Assembly (NCBI GenBank): GCA_015680685.1
Contig: MNCI01000003.1
Location: 420,206-484,205, forward strand
Length of the DNA: 64,000 nt
Source of the DNA: Gnetum montanum
Lineage: Eukaryota; Streptophyta; Gnetopsida; Gnetales; Gnetaceae
Direction of reading: 5' to 3'
In this document: positions 31,412-43,764 of the stretch, piece by piece
How the letters are laid out: each line of letters begins with the position of its first letter
Numbering within the stretch: the stretch's first letter is position 1
Notes under the pieces: generated by a model
Told to the model about the DNA's origin: nothing
The model's database searches: none
The model's input: the letters and a program-made list of their open reading frames with translations, nothing else
Program-made: the position numbers and the translations under genes

Positions 31412-33175
31412 GCTATGTTGAGGATGAAGGAATAAGTGTAGGAATAAGAAGAGGATAAGGGTAAAAGGTGGTATCCCTCCTTGAATGTGAAGAATGAGTT
31501 CAATAGTATTCAGAAGGTAGTAGTGATTTTGGAAAGGAGAAACATGACTGGAAGAGTCACATGGATATAGGGGTTGTTGACTGTAATACCCTTATGGATT
31601 GGATTGTCTATAAGGGTATTGCAGCCTTCATGGTGGCAGTGGCCATGACTATGGTTGATTTCACTATTGATATTGCTCATACAATTACAGTGGAGTTCCA
31701 CTTGGATAATATTGTTATTGCTAATGGAACTAATTTGGGTTGCCCTGAGGATAAGGTAACCTTCTGGGTGTTTGCCTTTTTGCTAGTTGTGAATTCAGAG
31801 CATACACCCTAGACTCCTATAGGTGTGACATGATGGGGCTACATCCCTTAGGATGTTTAGATTGGTAGATGTCACACCCACCATCATTATCTGATTCAGT
31901 TTCTGCAACTTCCTCTACTATAGCACTCTTGCCCTTACCCCTTTGATTGGCATGTTTAGCTTCCTTTTACCTTTTTTGGTCATGATCAGTACCTTGTTCT
32001 TTGGACTCTTCAGCACTTTTTAGTATAACTTGAAATATGCTTTTCATAGAGTCCCATAACTAATCTACCTTAGCCAAAATTTCAAAGGTATATTTTTGAA
32101 CCAGCAAGGTTTTTTGGTTCACCACCTCATCAAGTGATGATTCCTCCTCACTCTTACAAAATTGAACCTCCCTCTTGTGAATGGAATGATCGTGGTTGTA
32201 TTCTTTCACACTTTCAGACTTCGTCAACTCTCCTTCTTTTTTTGCCACCTCCTCAATTAGCATTAAATCTAATGGACTTTTAATTTTGACAATCGCCCTT
32301 TGGCATAAACTTCAAGAGTTCTCCTCATTTTTGATTGAGCCCATCTATGATATGGCGAAGTTGCTCTTATTGAGAATAACCATGGTTGGCACATCTGTGC
32401 AATAGAGAATAGTATTAGCCCATGATGGCATCCAAGGGTTCATGTGTCCCTCGTTTCCATCCTTGGATCTACCTCCTCAAATTGGAAACTTGGGATTATG
32501 TTTGATATTTTTCATTGAACAGTTCAAGCATTATACTCCACCATCTAATGGATTCCAATTCTAAGGACTAGTACCAGCTTTCTACTTCTTTAATGATTTT
32601 CCTAGAAAAAAACTTAAGCTTTTTCCAGTCATTCTCTATATTTTTGCAAGGCACATGCATCGTGGATAGCTTGAAGATGGTTTTGCAGATTTAAGTTATA
32701 TCCTCCTTCAAACCAAGGCATATTATTCATGTCTAGCCTCTTGATTTAGCTATCCATTATGTGCCTTGTAGGAATTCTCACCACCTCTGTGATGTTTAAC
32801 ATGTTTCAGGTAGCAAGAAAAGGCTCATCGATGACATGACTCTAGTGCCTATGATGCCTTGTACTACCCCTTTGTTCTTGATGACAGGCCTCTCTTAAAT
32901 GCCTGCACCCTAGGTCTTCACTTGCTCGATGATCCTTACGATCATCTTGGTCTCGTTGATCACCTCCATAATGATCACACCCCCTCTAGTTACATTTAGA
33001 GCCAGAAGAGGAAGAAGATGACCATGAAGGTGAAGAGGAAGGAGAACTAGTACCATCACCGTGCTTGCCATCCCCTCATCAATGGTTGTAGCCACAATCA
33101 CAATCATGCTTCTTACTTACATCCTTGCCATGACTGTCCTCCTTAGATCTCCCTTTGTCATGGGATTCATTCTTG
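31412..33175 (-). pseudogene. Gag pseudogene of copy C, 5' piece (truncated)
   Basis: This resumes C's gag after B. Recognisable parts are the coiled, charged segment at 32060-32263 (LIEEVAKKEGELTKSES, matching LLEQVAQEEGELRKRES in B), the capsid core at about 32450-32740 and the Ser-rich linker near 33000. It stops abruptly at about 33175, before the N-terminal block, primer site and 5' LTR, where a G-rich tract begins. C has therefore lost its 5' end. Confidence 0.82.
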
Positions 33176-33420
33176 GGGTTGGAGGGTGGGGGATGGATGG
33201 GATTGGGGGTTAGAAGGAGAGGATCTTGTGAAGATATTGGAACCTAAAAGAATGACTCTAAGTATATCCCAATATATATATCCAACATGAAGATTTAGAA
33301 GAATTATAGAATAATAGAGTGATGCCTTAAGTATGACTCAAATTAGTAACCTCTTATCTAAGAAGATAATGAGCTAACCAATTGAGCCACCTATTATTAT
33401 CTAATGAAGATAGAAGAATA
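33176..33420 (-). mobile_element. tRNA-derived SINE-like repeat S5 with C-rich tail
   Basis: On the minus strand GGTGGCTCAATTGGTTAGCTC is an excellent tRNA A-box/D-arm match. About 25 bp later AGGTTACTAATTTGAG is a weaker B box. The body ends TCTTTTAGGTTCCAATATC, and a C-rich tail (plus-strand 33176-33237, GGAGGGTGGGGGATGG) follows. The head differs from S1-S3, but the 3' end and tail are shared, so this may be a different subfamily using the same 3' end. Confidence 0.65.
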
Positions 33421-33645
33421 GGGTGTTTGAACCCAAAAATAATTGTAGGGGGATGTTCGAAACCCAAAAGAGTTAGGGTGTTAGAACCATAAAATAATTA
33501 TAATATATGTATATTGAAAGATATATAGTCCAATTAGAGCTTTATAACTTAACATTGCCTACAAGAATTGAACCCATGACTTAGAGTTTTCAAATCAATA
33601 ATCTTACTACTAGGGTAATACTTTATTGTTAGAAGATAGAAGATT
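33421..33645 (-). mobile_element. tRNA-derived SINE-like repeat S6
   Basis: The body lies at about 33645 to 33481 (minus), with A-box-like TTACCCTAGTAGTAAGATT and B-box-like GGGTTCAATTCTTG, ending ATTATTTTATGGTTCTAAC. Beyond the end (33421-33480), two more copies of the terminal motif occur (TTTTGGGTTTCGAACATCC and TTTTTGGGTTCAAACACCC). The body is about 80 percent like S1 by eye. Confidence 0.6.
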
Positions 33646-36600
33646 AGTTGAATCTCAAGAATTAAGATCATGCCTTCAAAAAGAATTTTAAAGAAAAGAC
33701 TATTGGAAATAATATGCATTTGTAGTCAACCCCATTTTAAATGTTCAAGTTATAATATTAATTTATAAGATTAAAGTATCATAAATACCAAAAACTAAAG
33801 TTGTAGATGACCATATTTATATTAGAAGATGATGAATTATTAACCAAAGCCCAATTGAATTTGAAGGATAAGAAATATCCCATTGATGCTTCATTATATA
33901 AAGAAACATGTTCTTCATAGAAGAAAGGGGCAAGGGGAAGTTCTGGGGGATGTTGTTATGCTCTAAAAAAATGAATAATAATTTTTTAAAAGTTCATAGT
34001 ACATCAAATCATGGAAGATAAATTCTAAAGAAAAAGCCTAATGGTTTGGGGAATGCCTTTTTAGATTTTCATTTTTATAACCAATCCTAAAAAAGCTCCT
34101 TTCTAAAGTAGAAAAAGAATTAGGCCTTGCCTTTATTTAGAAGCAACTTCAACTTTTACTTGTTACTATAAAGTTTTTTATAAAGAGAATAAGAAAATTA
34201 TCTTTAAGGACAAAATAATACATCAATCATAAATAATGTTCTTCATAGAAAGTCAAAAGCACATTGATATTAAATACTATTTCATCAAGCAAGACGTCAA
34301 GGAGAAAAATATCAATCCAAGCATTATTTACTCAAGTGATCAATTAATTGACCTTATGACTAAGATCTTACAACCATTTAAAATTTAGTGGCTCAAAAAA
34401 AAAATCATTAGAGTGACCAAGATTGAAGATCAAGGCCAAGACAAGAAAAAGTCTTTACCATGGCATTGATTTTTACATTAAAGAATGGACTATGAAAACC
34501 AATGTAAAATTGAAAGTCATGAATAAAACATTCAATTCCTTATTTTTATTAGTTTTTCATATAAATATGAAACAAAGCCATATATTTGTTTCACTTATTA
34601 AAGTTATAATTATCAAATAGGATAAATTATAAGTTTTTAATTTTATTAATTCATGAGAATTAATGGGTGGATGTAATTCTATTTGGGCCCTAATTACTCA
34701 AGTCTTATTATTTTCTAAGTCTTTAAGCATGGAAAAATTCCTCTTTATTATGGGTAAGTTTGGCTCTTTTCATTTTTTGTAAAAGAATGGATCATTTATT
34801 ATATAACAATTTGACTAATTGAATGAAGTTAAGTTAAATTTCCTTTACATTCTCTTTACAATTTCCATGATTTATTTCTAAAATTTATAGATTCAATCTC
34901 CATAATTTCACTCTACATACTATTCTAGAACATTTCCAAAATTCCACATTGCTTATTAAATTGACATTAATTCCACATTTTTTCTACTTTGATTCTACAT
35001 TTATCTTCCATAGAAAATTCTTCCAAAAATTATTCCAACCATATTTAAAGATCATCAACATTACATCACATTAATTTTGAGTCATAGTACCCAAAGATCA
35101 ATGTTCTATCATTAATTCATTATATACTACTGAAGGTGAATAGTTAGGTTTGGAGTTTTTTTAAAGTTAAATTTCACTCATCAATCAACATCTAATTTCC
35201 ATAAACTTTTGCAGATAGATAAATCTTTGATGTTGCATTATTAAAAGCTCTAAGAAATAAGAAAATAATGATGTATGAATTACTTATAAAAAATAATTTT
35301 ATTATATTACTTTATAGAAATCATGAATGATGTTAATGATATAGTAAAAAATAGGGTTTATTTTCTAATATTATAATGAAAAATAAGTTTAAATTGTTTA
35401 TTTGTATTTGATATTTTTACTTTCATGGAGAATAATAGTAAAATTTAAACCAAAGCATTTGCCAAAAGAATGGCAAGCCATCTTCCCTATATCTATTATT
35501 ATAAGTTAATAAATACACAACCTATAAATATGGAGAAATAACAATTGCTCTTAATTTTAATGCTTGTGCAACAATATTACTCTTAAAGCTCACTCTTATG
35601 AATAACAGAATTATTTAAGAATTACACTATCACATGTCAATGCATGGTATTTATCATTAAAAAATAATTAAAAGCTCATGTAGATCTTGTTAGTTGACAA
35701 ATATTAGATAATCACATAAAGATCCATATTTTTCAAATCTTAATATAATAATAACATGGATTCCTATAAGAATAGTTAAAATGGAAGCTCTATTTTCACA
35801 TCATTGCCTCTAAGTTTTCCAACTTCATCTCCATCTAAAATGTAATATAAAGAGGAATTAATCCATTGTGACTAAGTAGAGAAATATTAGGAAAATTCCT
35901 TGATTGATCCTAGTTAAGAACTATGAAGTTAGGTAAAGAATATAGAGGATTTATCTTGCATAAAATTTTAGTACATACAAATTACACCCATGAACATATA
36001 AAAAATCATAAAACCAAAATGCATCGACCACCACCACCAACTAACAAATAATTGTGGAAACAAGCATCCACCTATTAGTGTATCATATGTGATATTGTTG
36101 TCATTTGTACTTGTCATCAAACTTAGTTAACTAGTAACATATTTTCAAATAAAATAATCATTAACAATGTTTACAAGTCTTTTGTAAGTTTCAAGATCCT
36201 CTTAATTATGGAGTTTAATCAACCAACAACAAAAACTCATGTTCTTCTTCTATTATTGCCAACAAATTTCTTTACTTGCCTATTGAACTTCTAAAACCAT
36301 CACAAAGACAATAATAGCTTAATATTAATAGTAGTCTATAGTGCAAGTGATATTGTAGTATGCCTTATGACTTAGGAACTAAAGCCATGTACTCTATTTG
36401 TCTTTTTTTTTTCAATGAAAAAAGAAAAAACCAAATTATTTTTTATTATGTTATGAATGGATGGGTGGATGTAATTGAATTTGGTCCCAATTCATCATTA
36501 ATTTTCATAATTCATTAATTTTTATTATTACTGAAAATATTTTAATTATTCCCTAATATGACATCAATCAGTTTTTATAAATACAAAGGCCATACCATGA

Positions 36601-37690
36601 TGTAATGCTTCTAAAATTGGAGAATAAAGATTTAGTATGAATTTTTCAATGTTCATTCCTCTTACATCTCTTCATCTTCTCACACTTAGTTATTTAAACT
36701 TAAATAATGTTTAGAAACTTCTCAACATTGTTCAGTCATAAATCATTAATAATGATCAACCTAATTAAGCATTCATCAAGACCAACAACCATCATCATCA
36801 ACCATCAAGCTCATAAATTTTTAACATGAACTATATTCAATTTAACTCAATTTACTTTTAGAACGTTTTTATTAAGAAGACCACAAGTCATCAATATTAA
36901 TAAACATAATAAACACAAAGCCTTCTTAAATCTCTTCAATCAATCTTATCTTCAAGGTTATTGGACTACATTTACTAGCCCCTAAGATTCAAGTTTCATC
37001 AAAATCCAAAGTTTAGAACATCATAATTTGAGTTTTTTGGTCATGCCATAGCTCATTGTTAGGTCATGGTATTATCAAACATTAAACATGAGTTCCTCAC
37101 AACTCATGATAATCTCAATTATCAATCATGAGTCAACCACAGCTAGTGGTCAACAAAATTTTCCAAACTACAACTCATGGTTATATACCATGATTTGTGA
37201 TCTTCATAAAAAGTATGGTAGAAGTATCATGGTCCATATTATCCTTGTGAAACATCTATTGAATCTTTAGTTTTAATATTTTCTTTATTTTATTAGGAGC
37301 CCAAGCTATAGTGCCCTCATGGTATAATTGTGGTATTCTTAATCTGAATTGTTTTTCTATTTTGATAGATCATGAATTATTTTAAAATATGATCACTCAT
37401 GGTGAATAAAATTTTCATTAATTTTCACTAGAAGTTTAGGATTCGGCTTTAGAAGATCTAACTAAATCAATCAACACTTAATCCTTCTCTTCCTTGAAAT
37501 GGAATTTCAAACAAGAATCACAATCCAATAGGGCTTTGTATCTAAATTTAATTTTCAGGTTATCCCATGAAACAACTTGTAACTCTTTTGGTTCTATTTC
37601 CCTTCATAAAAATTAACATCAACATCACATCCAATACATGATCAAAACTTAATAGTCTAAGTCAATAAATAATAATTACTCAAAACTATT
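33646..37690. other. AT-rich intergenic stretch, no gene seen
   Basis: This is very AT-rich with short frames only and no recognisable domain. A GGGTGGATGTAATT block occurs at about 34663 and 36463, both plus strand, each followed by a CCCTAATT/CCCAATT-like segment. They may be remnants of one dispersed repeat. Otherwise I see nothing. Confidence 0.5.
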
Positions 37691-39430
37691 AGAAATAGTA
37701 TGAATGTCTACCTCCCAAGTCCTCCATTTCTATGATGTCAAGGAGAGTAGAAGGTACTGATAGTTTTTCTTTTCATATTGGTATGTTTACTTTGATGTAT
37801 TAGAAGTTATAAATATGTTTTCTTGAAGAAAAAGAGTCTTACAAGCTTAGGGATTATGAAAATTGCTAAAAATATTAAAAGGAACCATGATCCTTCATGT
37901 GTGATGAATGTTTTAAAAGAAAAAATCCTCCAAACAAAAGTATAAATAGGGATGAATCCCTTCCATTGTAACTTACCTTGCCCAACATTTTAAGTTGAAG
38001 CAAACAAAATCTCTTTCTTTCTTTAATTCTTGAGTGTTTTTGTGCAATTTTTGTATGGTTGTTAAAGCTCTTCTAGCTTTTTCCTTTCTTTTTCTCTTAC
38101 ATTTGTGTAGCATGGTTCTCTCAGTTTCAAGAGTGAATCCCCTTTTATGAGTTCCTTTCATAAGCTTATGTAAGATTGTTTTTCATAGTTTCTCATAGTT
38201 TATGCATTCTCACATGTTTCTTACATGCATGTTTCAATTTTAAGCTCTCTAAAATTTCTAAAGTTAAATTTATGTTCCCTCATGTTTCTAGTAAATATTT
38301 GAATAATTTAAAAGTGGTTTCATTCTTTAATTTAAGAGATTCACTTCTCATTTATAGGTTCAAGCAAATTTCTCTTTATTTTCATATTCATGTTCAAGGG
38401 TTTCAGTCCTTTCATGTTAATTTGATGTAAAAGCATATATCTCTCTTTACATGTGCTTTTTCCAAGCTTCTTTAGCTTTTGAGAGTCTTTTCTCATATTT
38501 GTAAAAGCATTTCAAGTCATTTTAATGTAAATTTAAGAGTTAATACATGTTTATGATAGTTTTGTATTTTTGACACTTATAAGTTGAATTTAAGGCTTAA
38601 TTAATGTTTATCTTCTAATTCAAGCTTATCTTACTATGTTTAAAGGTTGTAACACATGTTTCTAGTTTTTTTTAAGTTCTAATCCTTAAAGTTTCTCATA
38701 GTTACTTTAAATATTTATTTCAATTCCATTCTTTATTTTCTATAGGACCACAAATTCACCACATGTTCACCATAACCTATGGTAAATACAATCCTAGTTT
38801 CAGAAGACCATGATCTCACCATGACCTATGGTAAGCACCATGACCTTACCATTATTGTTGATCTACTTATGGTCCACTCATGGATAAAAAATAAAGTACA
38901 AAGAACCACTATGGAGGCCAAAACATTTACCACGACTTAACCATGACTTGTGGCTAGCTCTTGGTATACATAAACTTGACTTTCTCTCTATTTTTATTAG
39001 ACCATGACCTATGGCTAGCTCATGATATAACAAAATTACTTGAGCATGAACCATGGTCAAAGATCATAACTCATGGCATTACAAACCATGACATCCTATC
39101 AACTAATGATCAACTCTTGGTGGCTTAAATCTACTTTGAATAATCTAAGATTTTTTTCATAGTAAGCTTAGAGGAAACGTATTCTATTGTTGACCTTTAA
39201 CAAAATCAAACATACAATACATCATAAAGTCTAATTATAAGCACCACATAAACAAATATAAAATAATCACAATCACATGTTAAATTCTCTTGTTTTCAAA
39301 TTCATATTTGAAATCAATATCCACATTTGGTTTTGAATTTACATCCAACAAAATTCTTAGTCCATACATCTTTTCAGTTCTTTTCATTTATAGCATTACA
39401 ACACTTAAGACATGATCCATAACCTATATT
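37691..39430 (+). repeat. Possible LTR relic with TATA box and CATGA-rich repeats
   Basis: TATAAATAGG at 37941-37950 is a strong plus-strand TATA box. It is followed by pyrimidine-rich, leader-like sequence (37990-38160) without a gene. Downstream (38740-39110) imperfect repeats of ACCATGACCTATGGTAAG and TGGCTAGCTCATG-like units recur many times, and related CATGAGT/CATGGT motifs occur at 37050-37230. A decayed LTR and leader is the likeliest reading, but I found no second LTR. Confidence 0.3.
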
Positions 39431-39436
39431 GGCATC

Positions 39437-40465
39437 TGTTGATGCATAAATTTTGGTCACACCAACACTGAGAAAGAAAACTAGTTTTAGGAGACTATTG
39501 CCTAGGGTGCCTCCTGTATGGGTACGAAAACTTGAGAATAGTCTCAACTGGAGAGGGCTACATGACCTTTTGCAAATAATAAACTAGAAAGAAATCTGGA
39601 ATTTAAATTAAATAATTTTCTTCAATATAATAAGTAATTAAAAGAACTGAATTTTCCCTTATCTCACTGACGCTGCTAGTTTGTGACTGCCGATGGTATC
39701 CATTGTTGGGTAGGAAGACCACGATTGCCACGAGGGAGAGAGAGATAAAGAGAAAGAGAGACTACCCACCACAGTTCGCATAGGGTAGCAACTACAGTTC
39801 TTAAAGCCTACCACTATCTGCCACCTTTTGTGCATCATCGTAGAGAGGAAGATCATCCATGCACGTCTGGACCACCGAGACAAGCTCTTGCCATCATCAA
39901 GAAGACTCGTAGGGATTCGATTTTGAGCTGCTGGCTCCTACCTTGGACCCTTCTTGAAGATCAACTAGAAGCCTATAAAGAAAAGAAAAGAAAAGAGGAA
40001 ACTACTGCTTAGTGGAGAGGAAGCTGTCCCTCCAGACTGATATCTAGAGCCTGTTTTGGGACCCTCTCAATTCCATCTCTAGAGCCTTCCTTTTCTTCCT
40101 ATTTTTATCGCCACTACAATCATCCATCATGATCCCTACATTTAATGTAATGGCTATAGAAACTACCACCACGTCTTGTGTAATAATGGCCACATTCTCT
40201 AATTAAGTGCCCACTTATGTTCGTAACCGTCGTAACTTCCGAAACATCTACTACTAATGATTGTAACTACCATCATTAATGATCGTAATTGCCATAACTT
40301 CTGAAACGTTTACCACTAATGACCATAACCACCATCATTAATGACCACCACCTAATAGTTTAAATTCCCACTACTGACATGATTTTTATTATGGTTATTA
40401 AGCAAGAAAAATAGAAACATTGATAATCATGGCCCCATGTGAGCATGGGAGTGTTGACATCAACA
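39437..40465 (-). repeat. 3' LTR of element D
   Basis: The LTR is 1029 bp with plus-strand edges TGTTGATGCATAAATTTTGG and GTGTTGACATCAACA. It contains an AAAGAAAAGAAAAGAAAAG run near 39977 and repeated CATCATTAATGATCGTAA-type units at 40240-40340. Its partner is 45296-46282. Confidence 0.93.
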
Positions 40466-40484
40466 CTTAGCCCCCAAACTTTTA
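40466..40484 (-). other. Polypurine tract of element D
   Basis: AAAAGTTTGGGGGCTAAG on the minus strand abuts the 3' LTR, so the element reads leftward. Confidence 0.85.
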
Positions 40485-42092
40485 ATTGCATGCCAGTGGA
40501 AGGAACAAGACCACAGAAACTTTAAAATGATGCAATAGGTAGGGAATCACAAACATCACAAAACAAGCAAATAGAAACTTAAAAGTAAACTAAACATGAT
40601 TAAAATAACCATATAATCAGAAGAGAACTAGACATGGGCCACCCAAATCACACCATCTTATTTACTTAAAATCCAAATACATAATGTATTCATTTTAATT
40701 ACATATATCTATATATAATTAAAATATAATTATGATTTCTTTCCCAATCTTCTTACAAAGTAAAAGTCAACAACATGTGGACTACTTTGAGCACAAGACC
40801 CATACTAAACTTAATGAGGAGGACAGGCTCATATTAGATCGTGGCTAGTTACAACTTTCAAATTTTTCCTTAGAACTTTTTTTCTTTTGACATTGAGAAA
40901 GAAAATGGATGAAAAAGGAATTATTTTCCATTTTTATTTTATTTTATTGAAAATAGGTTTAAAAGGGAAAATGGAGGTTAGGTTTAGGATAGCTGTTGGA
41001 CCCCATCACACTCAAGAACTTATTACATTGCCAATGAACACAGTCCTCATTTCTTTTTTTTTTTTTAGGAAACTTTTCCCATGGTGTACTTCATTCTTAA
41101 GGTAGGAATTCCAACATAAGTCTAGCCAATTAGCTGCACTACCAATGAACACAGTCCTTTCAGGACTTTGCTCATGGTGTAGTTCAACCCTTGTGTATGT
41201 GTCTTTAATTGCAATTTGATAGCATCATAGTAGGTCTCCTAGGTGGATAAGGGTTCTCAAGTGGAGATGAACACACTTCTCCCCATTATTCAGAGGGTAA
41301 CTATGGATCATCACACTTGAGGGCTAGGGCTTATGAGAGGGAAATGGGATTTTCCAAGGTCACCTAGTGATTATGGCTAACCCTTCTCCAACATCACCTA
41401 TCCTACACTCACATGATCATGATGATTACATGATAAGTTAGCACAAATCTCATGCTCAACAATCCAACATAACTAAAGAAACTAAAACCTTAAAAAAGAC
41501 TAGGAAGAATCAAAGAATTATTAAAATATATAGTATAAAATAGATTTTATGTAATAGTACTAGAAAATATTATATAAAGAATTATACTCACATTATTTTT
41601 GGATGGTGTTCTGATGATCCAATGCCTAGTAACTCAAAAGATCATAATGATTACTAAAATCTTATGCAAAGCAAAAATCAAAAAAATATGCCAGGAAAGA
41701 AATGATGGAAATGTAAAGAAAATATGCAAATGAAACTATATACAAATGAAATGCATGACAAAGAGGAAGAAAACATGCAACTAAGAATCTACTAGGTGTC
41801 CACGCCGGGCACTTGAGTAGAAATGTTTTGGATGGAATGCATTAAAATTTATAGGTAACTTATATCCTTACACATAGGTAACCTTGTACACATTGGGGTC
41901 AATGGTGTCTCTAACTCTGAATGGACGTGATCAAATAGAAGAGAACTTACCTTGAAGATTTGCTCGGTCACATGTTCTACCTTTTTCCAAGACTAGATCT
42001 CCTATCTTAAAGACTTCACCAATGTACCTACTGTCAAGACATTGTCGATGCTTAAGATTATGAAAATCAAGACCTAATCTTAACTTTCTTAT
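40485..42092 (-). other. 3' region of element D with integrase C-terminal remnant
   Basis: Most of this is non-coding. At about 41860-42030 the minus strand gives VFKIGDLVLEKGRTCDRANL and then QGKF and IDPNVYKV. This fits the GDLVL...GKF...Y(K/R)V pattern at the C-terminal end of Ty3/gypsy integrases. The catalytic core that should precede it is absent. A poly-T run lies at 41052-41067. Confidence 0.55.
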
Positions 42093-42600
42093 TCATTTTC
42101 TATCAAGTTTTTCTTTGATATAAATTTCAATGATAGGTCTAGGTCTTAGTGGATCATCAAATATAGCCTTTCTAGGAGAATGTTCCATGGATGTGTTGTT
42201 AAAATTTAGCACACCTTCAACTATTTTAAGAGGTAGGGTCTTATTTATATCTTTATCTTCCCCTAAAGGTGGTGGATTACTCAAAATAAATCCATCATGT
42301 TGTTGATAAGGTAAGGTGTCTCCATAGATTTCTTTACCTTTTCTAAAACTTTGATAGGATTGGGTGGGATTTGCATGAGAGACAGGATTTTTTGTAGTTC
42401 CACTCACATAGTCAATTACAACATGTTCACTACACTTAACCTCAATAACCCCAACATAAATATTAGTGTTTTGATCTTCCAAAGATTGATTTTGTTGATC
42501 CATGGCTGTAACTACTTATTTGTAGAAGGGTTCTTGAGGTATAGTCATGTGTTCAGATTTTCCTTTGATAGGGATTAATAGCTCTCAGAAATCTGACCTA
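42093..42600 (-). pseudogene. Unassigned coding segment of element D after protease
   Basis: A 136-codon open stretch (42093-42503) contains VIEVKCSEHVVIDYVSGTT and PLRPRPIIEIYIKEKL. It is polar with no RT, RNase H or integrase motif that I can see. It connects protease to the integrase C-terminal remnant and may be the region flanking an internal deletion. I do not know its function. Confidence 0.4.
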
Positions 42601-42603
42601 AAG

Positions 42604-42697
42604 AATCCCCCAAACTTGGTTCCAAAAGTCCTAGATAGGAGCACACCATNTAATCCCCCAAACTTGGTTCCAAAAGTCCTAGATAGGAGCACACCAT
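42604..42697. repeat. 46-bp duplication flanking a single N
   Basis: AATCCCCCAAACTTGG... to ...GCACACCAT is present at 42604-42649 and identically at 42652-42697, with N and one T between. It is likely an unmerged contig overlap. Confidence 0.85.
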
Positions 42698-43165
42698 AGG
42701 TAGGTGACATATCAACTACTAGGATATCAGTGTAACAAGTAAATGCAGGGTATTATTTAAGTTTCACTTTCACTCCTTTTAATGACCCTACTACAAGTAC
42801 GTTAGATCCATTGAGTTGCATCATACTTTTTGTTTGTGGTGTCATTTGTGCTCCTAAAGCCTTAAATACCTCAAGTGGCATGACACTAACAATTGCACTA
42901 GAATCCATCAAACAATTTTGAACATTCTTTCCTAAAATAATTAGAGTTGTTAGGAAAGGAGGTTGCTCATTCTCACTCGTCATGGAATTGTTTACATTTT
43001 GTACTGATAATGTGTTAGGACTTTTAATGAAGTGAACTTTCCTTTCAAGAATTGGGGATTCTTTTTCGATCACATGTGTGTGAACTATGTTTTGAATCAC
43101 CTCTTTCATTTCATTAAATTGTAAAAGGTCATACATTGAGATGTTAGATTTAATTTTCTTCAAAT
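42698..43165 (-). pseudogene. Aspartic protease pseudogene of element D
   Basis: The core reads NCLMDSSAIVSVMPLEVFKAL near 42850-42910. The active-site Asp-Ser-Gly has become Asp-Ser-Ser. The C-terminal PTYGVLLSRTF-like end lies near 42630-42710, across the N. The open stretch 42753-43163 covers the domain and about 50 residues upstream. Retroviral protease fold membership is clear, and activity is unlikely. Confidence 0.82.
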
Positions 43166-43399
43166 CCTCAACTAGATCATAAGTCTTGTGTACTTCTTTG
43201 ACTTCTGGTTGAGGTGGAGTTCTTCTAAGTATAGATGGTGGATTTGGTCATTATGGGGTGTTTTTTTGGGATGAATCAATTTGAGTATTTATGTTACTTT
43301 GACCAGGAGCTCTTTTGTCTGGAGGAGTGTAAGGGTCATTCCTAGTTTATTGTTGTAGGTTTTTCATAATGTCAGTAAGTCTATGAGAGCAAGCATTAG

Positions 43400-43720
43400 G
43401 TGGGTTGGGGTTGTTTAACATAACTTGCTCCAATGAGAAAACCTCTTCATTTTTTGTTTGATGAGGTACATTAAGGACCATGATAGGAGGTTTTCCATTT
43501 TTTGACCTTGGGTGTTATCATCATATAATGCTAAAAATTGGGTACAAGTCTTCTTAGAATGTTTCCTAGTGTTATGGAGGTGACAATAATCATAATTGAC
43601 TGATGAACTAGGCTTTTCAAGTTGTATAGGAACCTTGTTGTTGTTCCTCTTTAATTCAACTACTTCATTTGAAAGTTTTTGAAGTGAAGTTAATATCTGG
43701 GTCATTTGATCTTAAGTTTG
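43400..43720 (-). pseudogene. Nucleocapsid region of element D gag
   Basis: The open stretch 43415-43705 has a coiled N-terminal part (LTSLQKLSNEVVELKRNN). A Cys-His cluster YCHLHNTRKHSKKTC follows, which fits the CxxHxxxxHxxxxC knuckle known in Tat/Ogre-type Gag. Capsid lies to its right. Confidence 0.75.
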
Positions 43721-43764
43721 AGTTGGGGGTTGCATAGGATTCGGTACCTCATTTGGGTTTATGA

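Noticed and set aside
30402-31503. Several frames of about 300 residues spanning this stretch
   Set aside because: They are almost entirely N and exist only because the gap has no stop codons.
33310-33420. Intact tRNA gene
   Set aside because: The A-box/D-arm is good, but the anticodon and T arms do not fold as a tRNA and the sequence continues into a SINE-like body.
39830-40012. Host gene in the LTR of element D
   Set aside because: The same sequence is repeated in the partner LTR at 45690-45880 with frame-breaking differences.
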